Assembly (NCBI GenBank): GCA_036509255.1
Contig: DATCFY010000116.1
Span: 10,433 to 74,432, forward strand
DNA length: 64,000 nt
Source: RYN-230 sp036509255
GTDB taxonomy: Bacteria; Actinomycetota; Actinomycetes; Streptosporangiales; Streptosporangiaceae
Direction: 5' to 3'
This document shows, piece after piece, positions 33,416 to 41,322 of the stretch. The notes under the pieces were generated by a model. It was not told the DNA's origin. It ran no database searches and saw only the letters and a list, made by a program, of their open reading frames with translations. The number at the start of each line of letters is the position of its first letter. Within the stretch, counting starts at the first letter, position 1. The translations under genes and the position numbers were made by a program.

Positions 33416-34959
33416 CCGCCACGAACGCCCCGGCCGTCTCCCGGCCGCGGCCGGCCCCCCGTCATCCCGCACTGGTGACGGCCCGGCTGCTGCGCCTGGA
33501 ATTGCGCCATAACGCCATGCTGTGGATGCTGCCGGTGGTCTTCGCACTGTTCTGGCTCACCACCTACCGCAAGACCATGGCCATGCCGCCCTTGTGGAAC
33601 CTGCGTGCCGTCAGCATGCAAAGCGGCGCGATTCTGGATTTCATCACCCCGGTGGTCGGCGCGGCCGCCTGGATGGGGTCCCGGGACGCCCGCCGCCACA
33701 CCTGCGAACTGATGAGGATCACCGCCCGGCCGCGGTGGGCCCGCCTGCTCGCGACGTGGGCCGCCACGACCTGCTGGGCACTGGTGGGTTACCTGGTCTG
33801 CCTGGCCGTCTTGTATGGGATGACCGCGCACCAGGCCAGCTGGGGCGGGCCGCTGTGGTGGCCGGCCGCGGTCGTGGCCGCGAGCCTGCCGGCCTTCTCT
33901 GCGCTCGGGTTCGCCGCCGGGGCTCAGCTGCCCAGCCGGTTCACTGCCCCGCTGGCCGCCATCGCGGCGTTTTTCGCGCTCGCGCTCAGCACGCAACTGA
34001 TCGTCGGCAGCCAGTCGTACTGGCAGGTTTCGCCCGTGGTCGCTGCCCCATGGGACCTCGGACCGGACGCGGGAGTGGCGACTTTTTACCCCTACCTGCC
34101 TGACCTGGCGATGGCCCAGGTGATGTTCCCCGCCGGGCTGACCATCGCGCTGCTGGCGGCCCTGGCCCTGCCCCGGGGCTCCGCCGGGCGGCGCCTGCGG
34201 GCCGCCGCTGCCGCGGTCACCGCGGCCGGCCTGGTGGAGGCCGGGACCGCCGTGGCGCTGGCCGGAACCGGCAAGCTGGACACCCATGGCATGATCGCCA
34301 TCCCGGCCCTGCACGATGCGGCCAGCGGCCGGCCGATCCGCTTCACCCCGGTCTGCAGCCATACCGCGATCCCGGTCTGCCTGAATCCCGCCTACTCGGG
34401 CTATCTTCCGGTCACGGTGGCCGTTCTCGAACCCCTGCTCAGCGAGATTGCCGGCCTGCCGGGCGCACCGGCCCGCATCAACCAGGCCGCGGCGGTCTAC
34501 CGGCAGGGAATCGGCAACTCTGTCAGCATCGGGCTGGCTGGCCAGGCCATCAGCGGCAGGCCACCGGTGTTCCGCCTGCTTCTTCCCGCCCAGCTGCCAG
34601 GACCCGCCGTGACCACCAGCGAACTGGCCGCCCAGATCCGGTCGAGTGCCGGGCCGGAAATCGTCTCCCATATCGTCGGCGCTGGCCGCAGCCCGTCCCC
34701 GGCCCAGAAGGCGGTCGTGGCCGCGCTGCTGCGGGCGCCTGGCCTGCCGCGGCCCGGCTCGCATCCCGGCCACACACCGACCGCCAGCCGCGAGCGTGGC
34801 GAGCTCAGCCGGCCGGCGTCAGTGGTGGCACCCGGCTCGCCGGCCTATGCCGCGGCCCAGCGGTTCGCTGCGCTGGTCCCTTCGGCCCGGCACGCCTGGC
34901 TCGTGCAGCACCTGACCGCGCTGCGGGCCGGCCGGATCACTCTGGCGCAGCTGCCATGA
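33412..34959 (+). CDS. ABC-2-like permease with large C-terminal domain
   Basis: A 515-residue protein. About six hydrophobic segments lie within residues ~35-290 (LWMLPVVFALFWLTTY, FITPVVGAAAWMG, LVGYLVCLAVLYGM, AAIAAFFALALSTQ, MFPAGLTIALLAAL, AVTAAGLVEAGTAVAL). A long soluble, probably extracytoplasmic region follows (~300-515). Its start overlaps the ATPase stop and its end overlaps the next gene (ATGA), so it is translationally coupled on both sides. Substrate unknown. Confidence 0.75.
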   Translation: MTATNAPAVSRPRPAPRHPALVTARLLRLELRHNAMLWMLPVVFALFWLTTYRKTMAMPPLWNLRAVSMQSGAILDFITPVVGAAAWMGSRDARRHTCELMRITARPRWARLLATWAATTCWALVGYLVCLAVLYGMTAHQASWGGPLWWPAAVVAASLPAFSALGFAAGAQLPSRFTAPLAAIAAFFALALSTQLIVGSQSYWQVSPVVAAPWDLGPDAGVATFYPYLPDLAMAQVMFPAGLTIALLAALALPRGSAGRRLRAAAAAVTAAGLVEAGTAVALAGTGKLDTHGMIAIPALHDAASGRPIRFTPVCSHTAIPVCLNPAYSGYLPVTVAVLEPLLSEIAGLPGAPARINQAAAVYRQGIGNSVSIGLAGQAISGRPPVFRLLLPAQLPGPAVTTSELAAQIRSSAGPEIVSHIVGAGRSPSPAQKAVVAALLRAPGLPRPGSHPGHTPTASRERGELSRPASVVAPGSPAYAAAQRFAALVPSARHAWLVQHLTALRAGRITLAQLP

Positions 34960-35636
34960 CTGCCGACGGGGTAGGCAAAGTGGCGGCGCCCGCCGAGCGG
35001 GCCGCCGCGGCGCGGCGGGCCCAGCCACCGGCAGCCGGAGTGCGCCTAGTGCGGCTGTATGCCACCAGCCGGCGGGTCCCGGCGGCCGTGGCGGCGGTAG
35101 CGGCGTGCGCTATCGGGCTGAGGATCGCGCTGGCCTGGCCCTGGGACAGCTACGGCGCCCTGCAGCTGCCGCTGGTGTTCGAGGCCGGATCCGCGGCCGC
35201 CATCACCGGCATTACCGCGAGCCGGCTCGGCGACCCGGAACGGGTGGCCGGCCGGTGGCTGCCGTTCCTGCGGCTGGCCACCGTGCTGGCGCTGACCGCG
35301 GTGGCGGTCAGCGCGCTGGCCGCCACCGGGGCCGGTGCGCACCTGGCCGGCGGCACCCTGGACGTACTGCGCAACGTGGCCGGGATGACCGGCATCGGCC
35401 TGCTGTGCGCGGCCGCTCTCGGCGGCGGCCTGGCCTGGGCCGGCCCGACCGGCTACCTGGTGGTCGGCGTGTACGCGCTGTACACCCAGTGGCACCACCC
35501 GGCACTGACCACGCCGTGGATCTGGCCGGCCCGGCCACCACACGACCTGGGCGCGGCGATCTGCGCCGGGCTGGTGTTCACCGTCGGGATGGCGGTCTTC
35601 GCGGTGCGCGGAGCGCGCGATCCCGCGGACGAGTGA
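34956..35636 (+). CDS. Membrane protein of the ABC operon
   Basis: A 226-residue protein with about five hydrophobic segments after a basic N-terminus (PAAVAAVAACAIGLRIALAW, FLRLATVLALTAVAVSALAA, GIGLLCAAALGGGLAWAG, GYLVVGVYALYTQW, LGAAICAGLVFTVGMAVFAV). It is translationally coupled to the permease and is probably a second membrane component of the same transporter. Confidence 0.72.
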   Translation: MTADGVGKVAAPAERAAAARRAQPPAAGVRLVRLYATSRRVPAAVAAVAACAIGLRIALAWPWDSYGALQLPLVFEAGSAAAITGITASRLGDPERVAGRWLPFLRLATVLALTAVAVSALAATGAGAHLAGGTLDVLRNVAGMTGIGLLCAAALGGGLAWAGPTGYLVVGVYALYTQWHHPALTTPWIWPARPPHDLGAAICAGLVFTVGMAVFAVRGARDPADE

Positions 35637-35823
35637 TCCGCGGCAGCGCCCCACCAGGCGCAGGTTCGTCCGGGCCGGCTTCCCCAACCTCAGCTGCCTC
35701 GGCCTGCTCAGCGACCGCGTCCTGCGGCGCTGTGTCCCGCTGCCGGCGGCGGCCCCGCAGCTCGCCGAGAGGAAGAGCCACCATGCCTGAGCCGGCCTAC
35801 GGCGCCTGGGAGCACGGGACTAC

Positions 35824-35961
35824 GTGCAGCGCAGCGTGATGCTGCCCGCCGGCCTGGCCGAACGCCTGGCCGCCGAGGCTGAGCGACGCGACATCTCGGT
35901 AAGCGATCTGCTGGTCGAGTACGCCGAAGCGGGCCTGCGCGCGCGGGCCCCGGATTCCTGA
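35824..35961 (+). CDS. Ribbon-helix-helix (CopG-like) small protein, possibly frameshifted
   Basis: The frame from GTG 35824 encodes 45 residues: VQRSVMLPAGLAERLAAEAE then RRDISVSDLLVEYAEAGLRA, a clean ribbon-helix-helix pattern of antitoxin or repressor type. A better start, ATG 35783 with a GAGGAAG ribosome site, reads MPEPAYGAWEHG in another frame and stops at 35841. One missing base near 35813-35822 would join the two into a ~58-residue protein. No toxin gene follows. Confidence 0.5.
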   Translation: MQRSVMLPAGLAERLAAEAERRDISVSDLLVEYAEAGLRARAPDS

Positions 35962-36160
35962 TGACACCCGCCGCGCGCCGCCGCCCTCCCGGATCCAGTC
36001 CCATGGGTGAAACCCTGATGCACACCCAACTGCACCAAACCTCCACCCACGGCCTGTAGCCGGCTCACACCGTCCACTCAGATACCACCGGACTCACCAG
36101 CCCCGGGGCCGGCGCGGCCGGGGGACGGCGCGGCCGGGGGAAACGCGGCACACTGGGCTG

Positions 36161-38488
36161 GTGGCCATCAACGTCCGGACCTCCATCCGGGTCGAGGGGG
36201 TGGTCCAGGGGGTCGGGTTCCGCCCGTTCGTCTACTCCCTGGCCACCCAGCTGGGCCTGGCCGGCTGGGTCGGCAACGATGTGAACGGCGTGTTCGCCGA
36301 GGTCGAAGGCCCCGCCGAGTGCATACGGGACTTCCTGACCGCGCTGGAGCGGGATGCGCCGCCGCTGGCCCGGGTCGAGCGGGTCCGCGCGCAGCCGATG
36401 ACCCCGGATGGGCGCCCTGGCTTCGCGATCGTGGCCAGCGACACGGCAGGCCCCCGCCGCGCGCTGGTCTCCGCGGACAGCGCCACCTGCGCGGACTGCC
36501 TGCGTGAGCTCGCCGACCCGGCCGACCGGCGGTTCGGCTACCCGTTCATCAACTGCACGAACTGCGGGCCCCGCTTCACGATCGTCCAGGACGTGCCTTA
36601 CGACCGGCCGCAGACCACGATGGCCGGCTTCGCCATGTGTGGGGCGTGCGCGGCGGAGTACCACGACCCGGCCGACCGGCGGTTCCACGCCCAGCCGGTG
36701 TGCTGCCCGGCCTGCGGCCCGCGGCTGCGGCTGCTCGCCGCAGACGGGGCGGAATTGTCCGGCCCGGACGCCGGCCCGCAGACCGCACCGGATGGCGCCC
36801 TGGCCGGGGCGGTGGCCGCGCTGGCGGCGGGCCAGGTGCTCGCGGTGAAAGGGCTGGGCGGCTACCACCTGGCGGTGGACGCGGCCAGCGAGCAGGCCGC
36901 GGCGCGGCTGAGGTCCCGCAAGCACCGGGAAGACAAGCCGTTCGCGGTGATGACCCCGGACCTGGCCGGCGCCCGCGCCCTGTGCGAGGTGGACGATGTC
37001 GCGGCCAGCCTGCTGACCAGCCCCCGGCGGCCCATCGTGCTGCTGCCCCGCCGGGACGACGCCGGGCCGGGCCCGGGCCGCCTCGCCGGGGCCGTCGCCC
37101 CGGGCAACCGGCAGCTGGGCGTACTGCTGCCCTACACCCCGCTGCATCACCTGCTGCTCCGCGAATTCGGCCGCCCGATCGTGCTGACCAGCGGCAACGT
37201 ATCCGACGAGCCGATCGCCTACCAGGACGACGACGCACTGGCCCGGCTGGGCGGCATCGCGGACGTGTTCCTCACCCACGACCGGCCGATCCATATCCGG
37301 ACCGACGACTCAGTGGTCCGCCCGTACCGCGGCCGGGAGGCCGTGCTGCGCCGCTCCCGCGGATACGTGCCGGAGCCGCTCGCCGTGGCCGGCCGTTTCG
37401 GCCGGCCGGTGCTGGCCTGCGGCGCGGAGCTGAAGAACACGTTCTGCCTCGGCCGCGGGGATCGGGTCTTCCTCTCGCATCACGTCGGTGACCTGGAGAA
37501 CTACGAGACGCTCCGCTCGTTCACCGAGGGCATCGGGCACTTCCGGCGGCTGTTCGACGTGGAGCCGCAGATCGTGGCGCACGACCTGCACCCGGACTAC
37601 CTGTCCACCAAGTACGCGCTGGAGCAGGACGGCTGCGTGCTGGCCGGCGTGCAGCACCATCACGCGCACATCGCCTCCTGCCTCGCCGACAACGGCGAGC
37701 CCGGGCCGGTTATCGGGGTGGCTTTCGACGGCACCGGCTACGGGACGGACGGCACGATCTGGGGCGGCGAATTCCTGCTGGCCGATCTCGCCGACGCGGA
37801 ACGGGCCGGGCACCTGGCCGGGGTGCCCATGCCCGGCGGTGCGGCCGCGATCCGCCAGCCGTGGCGGATGGCCGCCGCCTACCTGGACGCCGCCTTCCCT
37901 GCCGGCCTGCCCGCGGGCCTGGACGTGGTGTCCCGCAACTCTGGCGCCTGGGCGGACGTGCTCGCGCTGGCCCGGCGCGGGGTGAACGCCCCGCTGACGT
38001 CCAGCGCGGGGCGGCTGTTCGACGCGGTCGCCGCGCTGCTCGGCGTGCGGGACTCCATCAACTACGAGGGCCAGGCCGCGGTCGAGCTGGAGCAACTGGC
38101 CGCCCCGTCACGCCACGACCCGTACCGGGCGGCCATCACGGACGGCCAGCCGTTCACCGTGGGCGGCCAGGACCTGGTCCGCGCCGCGGCTGAGGACCTG
38201 CTGGCCGGGGTCCCCCGGGAGGTCATCGGCGCGAAGTTTCACCTGGGCGTGGCCGCCATGATCGGGGAGGCCTGCGGGCTGCTGCGAGACCGGTCCGGGT
38301 TGGGCACGGTGGCGCTGTCCGGCGGGGTCTTCCAGAACCTGCTGCTGCTCGGGACGGTCGTGGATCTCCTGGAAGACATGGGCTTCCGGGTCCTGACCCA
38401 TTCCCGGGTCCCGCCGAACGATGGCGGGATCAGCCTGGGACAGGCTGTGGTCGCTGCGGCACGGGACCGGGCGGGGAGGCTGGATTGA
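36161..38488 (+). CDS. hypF: Carbamoyltransferase HypF
   Basis: A 775-residue protein that makes the carbamoyl group for hydrogenase cyanide ligands from carbamoyl phosphate and hands it to HypE. Domains in order: acylphosphatase-like (~5-95, VEGVVQGVGFRPFVY); two zinc fingers (~107-190, CADCLREL...CTNCGPRF and CGACAAEY...CCPACGP); YrdC-like (~200-385, KGLGGYHLAVDAAS, LTSGNVSDEPI); and Kae1-like carbamoyltransferase (~395-770, VQHHHAHIASCLADNGEPG, SGGVFQNLLLL). It stands alone 15 kb from the other hyp genes. GTG 36161 is preceded by two 15-bp repeats (GGCGCGGCCGGGGGA, 36111-36141). Confidence 0.95.
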   Translation: MAINVRTSIRVEGVVQGVGFRPFVYSLATQLGLAGWVGNDVNGVFAEVEGPAECIRDFLTALERDAPPLARVERVRAQPMTPDGRPGFAIVASDTAGPRRALVSADSATCADCLRELADPADRRFGYPFINCTNCGPRFTIVQDVPYDRPQTTMAGFAMCGACAAEYHDPADRRFHAQPVCCPACGPRLRLLAADGAELSGPDAGPQTAPDGALAGAVAALAAGQVLAVKGLGGYHLAVDAASEQAAARLRSRKHREDKPFAVMTPDLAGARALCEVDDVAASLLTSPRRPIVLLPRRDDAGPGPGRLAGAVAPGNRQLGVLLPYTPLHHLLLREFGRPIVLTSGNVSDEPIAYQDDDALARLGGIADVFLTHDRPIHIRTDDSVVRPYRGREAVLRRSRGYVPEPLAVAGRFGRPVLACGAELKNTFCLGRGDRVFLSHHVGDLENYETLRSFTEGIGHFRRLFDVEPQIVAHDLHPDYLSTKYALEQDGCVLAGVQHHHAHIASCLADNGEPGPVIGVAFDGTGYGTDGTIWGGEFLLADLADAERAGHLAGVPMPGGAAAIRQPWRMAAAYLDAAFPAGLPAGLDVVSRNSGAWADVLALARRGVNAPLTSSAGRLFDAVAALLGVRDSINYEGQAAVELEQLAAPSRHDPYRAAITDGQPFTVGGQDLVRAAAEDLLAGVPREVIGAKFHLGVAAMIGEACGLLRDRSGLGTVALSGGVFQNLLLLGTVVDLLEDMGFRVLTHSRVPPNDGGISLGQAVVAAARDRAGRLD

Positions 38489-38676
38489 CCTCAGCTGGCT
38501 TGACCTCATGCCGGTGGGTGAGCTGGGTCGGCGCGATCGCGATGCCGAGGTTGTGGCCCACCCGGTCGAGCAGCATATGCACGTCATTGACTTCGAGCTC
38601 CATAGCCCCCAACCGGCCCCTGATCCCCGCCCAGCCCCTGTTCTCCCCTCAGTGCCGCGTGGTCGGTGCCGCGTGG

Positions 38677-39366
38677 TCAGTGCAGGCTCCAGACGGTGGT
38701 GCGCTTGACGTCCGCATCCTCGATGACCCGTTCCACAGGGACGTCGTAGGCGGCGACCCGGGTGAGGCGCTCCCGGGGTAGGTAGGCCCGGCCTGGGTCG
38801 CCCACCAGGACCAGCGCGCCCGCCTGGCTGGCCCGCTCCAGGAAGGGCAGCATCAGGCTGGCCATGGCCCGGTCGTAGAACGCGTCCCCGGCCAGCACCA
38901 CGTCCGGCCGCGCCCTATCCGCCCACGCGGCACCCTGCTGCCCCGGCGCATCCAGGAAGTCGCCGGCCGTGGGCTCCAGCCGGACCCGGTTCACCCCGGC
39001 GTTCAGCGTGATGGCGGCGGCGGCGAGCGCGTCGGTCTCGCTCGGGGTGACCGACGCCGCGCCGGCCAGCGCGGCCGCGATCGCCACCAGGCCTGACCCG
39101 GACGCGAGGTCGAGTACCGTCCGGCCGCGGACCCGGTCCGGGTGATCGAGCAGGTACCGGGCGAGCGCCTGGCCGCCCGCCCACGGGAACGCCCAGAACG
39201 GCGGGGGCAGCTGCTGCTGCCCGGTGTCCTGCTCGATCTGCTCCCACAGCCCGAACGCGTCCCGGGCCAGGTACAGCCGGATCTCGGGCAGCAGCGGCGG
39301 CGCGGCCAGCCAGGTGTTCGCCCGGATGAACGCCGCGGGGGCCCGCAGCGGTGACTGGTGTTTCAG
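38677..39366 (-). CDS. SAM-dependent methyltransferase (protein-lysine methyltransferase-like)
   Basis: A class I methyltransferase of the METTL/ETFB-lysine-methyltransferase-like type. PPFWAFPWAGGQALARYLLD precedes motif I TVLDLASGSGLVAIAAALAG, with PDVVLAGDAFYD later. No ATG, GTG or TTG is available at the expected start. CTG 39366 overlaps the upstream stop as CTGA, mimicking the usual ATGA coupling, and gives a 229-residue protein of normal length. It is the third gene after the XRE regulator and the ClpP-like gene. Substrate unknown. Confidence 0.75.
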   Translation of the reverse strand: MKHQSPLRAPAAFIRANTWLAAPPLLPEIRLYLARDAFGLWEQIEQDTGQQQLPPPFWAFPWAGGQALARYLLDHPDRVRGRTVLDLASGSGLVAIAAALAGAASVTPSETDALAAAAITLNAGVNRVRLEPTAGDFLDAPGQQGAAWADRARPDVVLAGDAFYDRAMASLMLPFLERASQAGALVLVGDPGRAYLPRERLTRVAAYDVPVERVIEDADVKRTTVWSLH

Positions 39367-40070
39367 TGCTGGCCACCATGCCTGCCGCTGGGGCCGCCAC
39401 CCGGCCCGCCGCCGGGCCCAGCCTGGCTGTCGAGCAGCCCGTAGGCGACCGCCTCGGGCACGGTCAGGAACCGTCCCTGCTGGGCGTCGGCCCGGATCTC
39501 GTCCACTTCGCGGCCGGTCACCTCGGCCAGCCGGATGTAGAGCGTGTCGACCATGGTCGCGATCTGCTCCTCCTGGGCCCGGACCTGGCTGGCCGTGCCG
39601 TCTGCAGTCAGCGCCGGCTCGGTGAGCGCCAGCACCGCGCTCGGGTAGCCGAGCCGCTGCCCGCACGCGGCGAGCACGCCCAGGGCCGGCCCGCTGACCT
39701 GGCCGGCCACATACCCGGTGACGGGGACCCGGAGCACGTCCAGCACGCCCATGACGGTCAGCGCGGCGGGGAGCTGGGCGTCCAGGCCCTGGAGCTCGAG
39801 CCGCACCGGCCCGTCCCCCTCGGCGTCCAGGGTGAGCAGCTGCGCGCTCAGCACGCTCGCCGCTGAGCCGTCAAGCAGGCCGGACGCCATCACGATGCGC
39901 CGCTCCAGCAGACGCTGGTAGACCCCGCCCGGCCAGTCATCGCGGCCGGTCCAGACCCGGGAGGGTGGCCCGGCGGGATAGCCGGGTGGCTCGCGGTGCG
40001 GGGCGGGCCAGCCGGGCGCCCCGGGTCGCGGGCGGCCGGGCGGGAACGAGTCAGCTACGGGAACGGCCAT
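39363..40070 (-). CDS. ClpP-like protein lacking the catalytic Ser and His
   Basis: A 235-residue protein with the ClpP/crotonase fold from ~residue 50 on (YQRLLERRIVMASGLLDG, LYIRLAEVTGREVDEIRAD, FLTVPEAVAYGLLDS). Where ClpP has GQAAS, this protein has GQVSGPALG, and the MIHQP histidine segment reads ALTEP. Catalytic Ser and His are therefore absent. The first ~45 residues are proline-rich and the C-terminus is glycine-rich. ATG 40070 has AGGAGG 7 bases upstream. It overlaps the XRE gene by 20 bases. Pairing of an XRE regulator with a degenerate ClpP recurs in actinobacteria; function unknown. Confidence 0.75.
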   Translation of the reverse strand: MAVPVADSFPPGRPRPGAPGWPAPHREPPGYPAGPPSRVWTGRDDWPGGVYQRLLERRIVMASGLLDGSAASVLSAQLLTLDAEGDGPVRLELQGLDAQLPAALTVMGVLDVLRVPVTGYVAGQVSGPALGVLAACGQRLGYPSAVLALTEPALTADGTASQVRAQEEQIATMVDTLYIRLAEVTGREVDEIRADAQQGRFLTVPEAVAYGLLDSQAGPGGGPGGGPSGRHGGQH

Positions 40071-40473
40071 CGGAGTCCTCCTGTCGCTGTCCATAGGGCT
40101 GGTGCTGCGCGGCGGGCGGTGTGTCCAGCAACCGCCAGCTGATCTGGCTGCCGATCGCCGCCGCGTAACGTTCCAGGGTCGAGGCCCGCAGGTCCGCCTC
40201 CCCGGCCTCAAGCCGGGCCACGGCCGACTGGGAGGTGCCCATCCGGGCCGCGACCTGGGTCTGGGACAGCGCGGCCGCCTGCCGTTGCGCGGTCAGCTCG
40301 CTGACCAGCCGCCGCCGCTCGCCCGCCATCCGGCGCAGGGCCATCTCACGGAACCCGGGCAGCCGCGGCAGGCCCAGCTCGCCCGGCCCGCCAGGGTCGT
40401 GGACCTCTGGCCCCGCAAGCCCGCCTGGGTCCACCGCCTTCACGGGCTCCAACGGTCCGTCCGCGGAGTCCAT
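40051..40473 (-). CDS. XRE-family transcriptional regulator
   Basis: A 140-residue protein with a helix-turn-helix at ~65-115: RQAAALSQTQVAARMGTSQS then AVARLEAGEADLRASTLERY. The first ~45 residues are proline/glycine-rich. It is the first gene of an operon with the ClpP-like and methyltransferase genes. A near-perfect 16-bp palindrome lies 13 bases upstream of its start, suggesting autoregulation. Confidence 0.82.
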   Translation of the reverse strand: MDSADGPLEPVKAVDPGGLAGPEVHDPGGPGELGLPRLPGFREMALRRMAGERRRLVSELTAQRQAAALSQTQVAARMGTSQSAVARLEAGEADLRASTLERYAAAIGSQISWRLLDTPPAAQHQPYGQRQEDSDGRSRS

Positions 40474-40485
40474 ACCTCGAACGAT

Positions 40486-40501
40486 ATCTCATTAACGAGA
40501 T
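40486..40501. promoter_or_regulatory. Probable XRE autoregulatory operator
   Basis: ATCTCATTAACGAGAT: a 16-bp palindrome with a single mismatched pair, centred about 20 bases upstream of the XRE start codon at 40473. An XRE dimer site is the likely reading. Confidence 0.5.
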
Positions 40502-40545
40502 CATGCCAGCGCCCCACGGCGCCATCCCGGCCACGAAAGCGTAAC

Positions 40546-40573
40546 TTGAAGTAACAGTTACTTTTGGTAGCAT
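40546..40573 (+). promoter_or_regulatory. Promoter and operator of the TetR/monooxygenase operon
   Basis: The perfect palindrome AAGTAAC-A-GTTACTT lies at 40549-40563. It overlaps TTGAAG (40546-40551), and TAGCAT follows 16 bases later (40568-40573), a plausible -35/-10 pair. Transcription would begin at about the ATG at 40582, so the mRNA would be leaderless. An operator inside the promoter implies autorepression by the TetR protein. Confidence 0.55.
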
Positions 40574-40581
40574 CTGGGACT

Positions 40582-41322
40582 ATGCGGACCCAGGAGGAGG
40601 CACCACCGAGGGCGCACGACGCGCGCCGCGACCGCTGGACCGCGCACCGCGCGCAGCGCCGCGAGGAGTTCGTGGCCGCCGCCTTGCGCGTGCTCACCAA
40701 GGACGGCCCCGACCTGCCGATGGACGCGGTGGCCGCCGAGGCCGGCGTGACCAAGCCGGTGCTGTACCGCTACTTCGCGGACAAGGCGGCCCTGGTCGGG
40801 GCGCTGGGTGAGCACGCGTCAGCCCTCCTCCAGGAGCGGCTGGTCCCCGCGCTCACCGCGGATGGCCCGGCCATGGCCCGGATCCGGGACGGCGTCGGCG
40901 CGTACTTCGCGATCATCGACGAGAGCCCCGAGCTGTACTGGCTGCTGGCCCGGCACGGGGGCACGGACAGCAGCCCGGGACCCGGCGTGGTCGCCCGGCA
41001 GAAGGAGTTCATCGCCACCACGCTGACCGCGGTGTACGGCGACTACCTGCGCGGCTTCGGGCTGGATTCCGGGGCCGCCGAGCCGTGGGCGTTCGGGATC
41101 ACCGGGCTGGTGCAGAGCACCGGCGAATGGTGGCTGGACCGGCGCTCGATGAGCCGCGCGCACGTCATCGACTACGTGAGCCAGCTCATCTGGTGGGCGC
41201 TGACCGGGGTGCTGCGGGATGCGGGGATCGCCGCCGACACCGGCGCCCCGGTGCCGCCCGCCCGGGCGGTGCTGACGCTGCGCACCGGCGACGTGGCCGC
41301 GCTGCCCCTGGGGTCGCGATGA
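40582..41322 (+). CDS. TetR family regulator of the lipid locus
   Basis: A 246-residue protein. HTH at ~30-75 (FVAAALRVLTKDGPDLPMDA, EAGVTKPVLYRYFADKAALV). The C-terminal ligand domain includes DESPELYWLLARHG and FGITGLVQSTGEWWLDRRS, a tryptophan-rich pocket compatible with hydrophobic ligands. ATG 40582 lacks a ribosome site but fits a leaderless transcript from the promoter just upstream. It overlaps the monooxygenase gene (ATGA) and so is the first gene of that operon. Confidence 0.85.
   Translation: MRTQEEAPPRAHDARRDRWTAHRAQRREEFVAAALRVLTKDGPDLPMDAVAAEAGVTKPVLYRYFADKAALVGALGEHASALLQERLVPALTADGPAMARIRDGVGAYFAIIDESPELYWLLARHGGTDSSPGPGVVARQKEFIATTLTAVYGDYLRGFGLDSGAAEPWAFGITGLVQSTGEWWLDRRSMSRAHVIDYVSQLIWWALTGVLRDAGIAADTGAPVPPARAVLTLRTGDVAALPLGSR

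Noticed and set aside
36002..36058. 18-aa His/Thr-rich peptide frame upstream of hypF
   Set aside because: No ribosome site and no hairpin following; too short to support.
36111..36141. Two 15-bp direct repeats GGCGCGGCCGGGGGA before hypF
   Set aside because: Short GC-rich duplication; too simple in composition to call a regulatory site.
38430..38612. 60-aa minus-strand frame beginning MGAMELEVNDVHMLLDR
   Set aside because: The sequence looks almost protein-like, but it overlaps the end of hypF antisense and has no clear ribosome site or neighbour support. Could be revisited with expression data.
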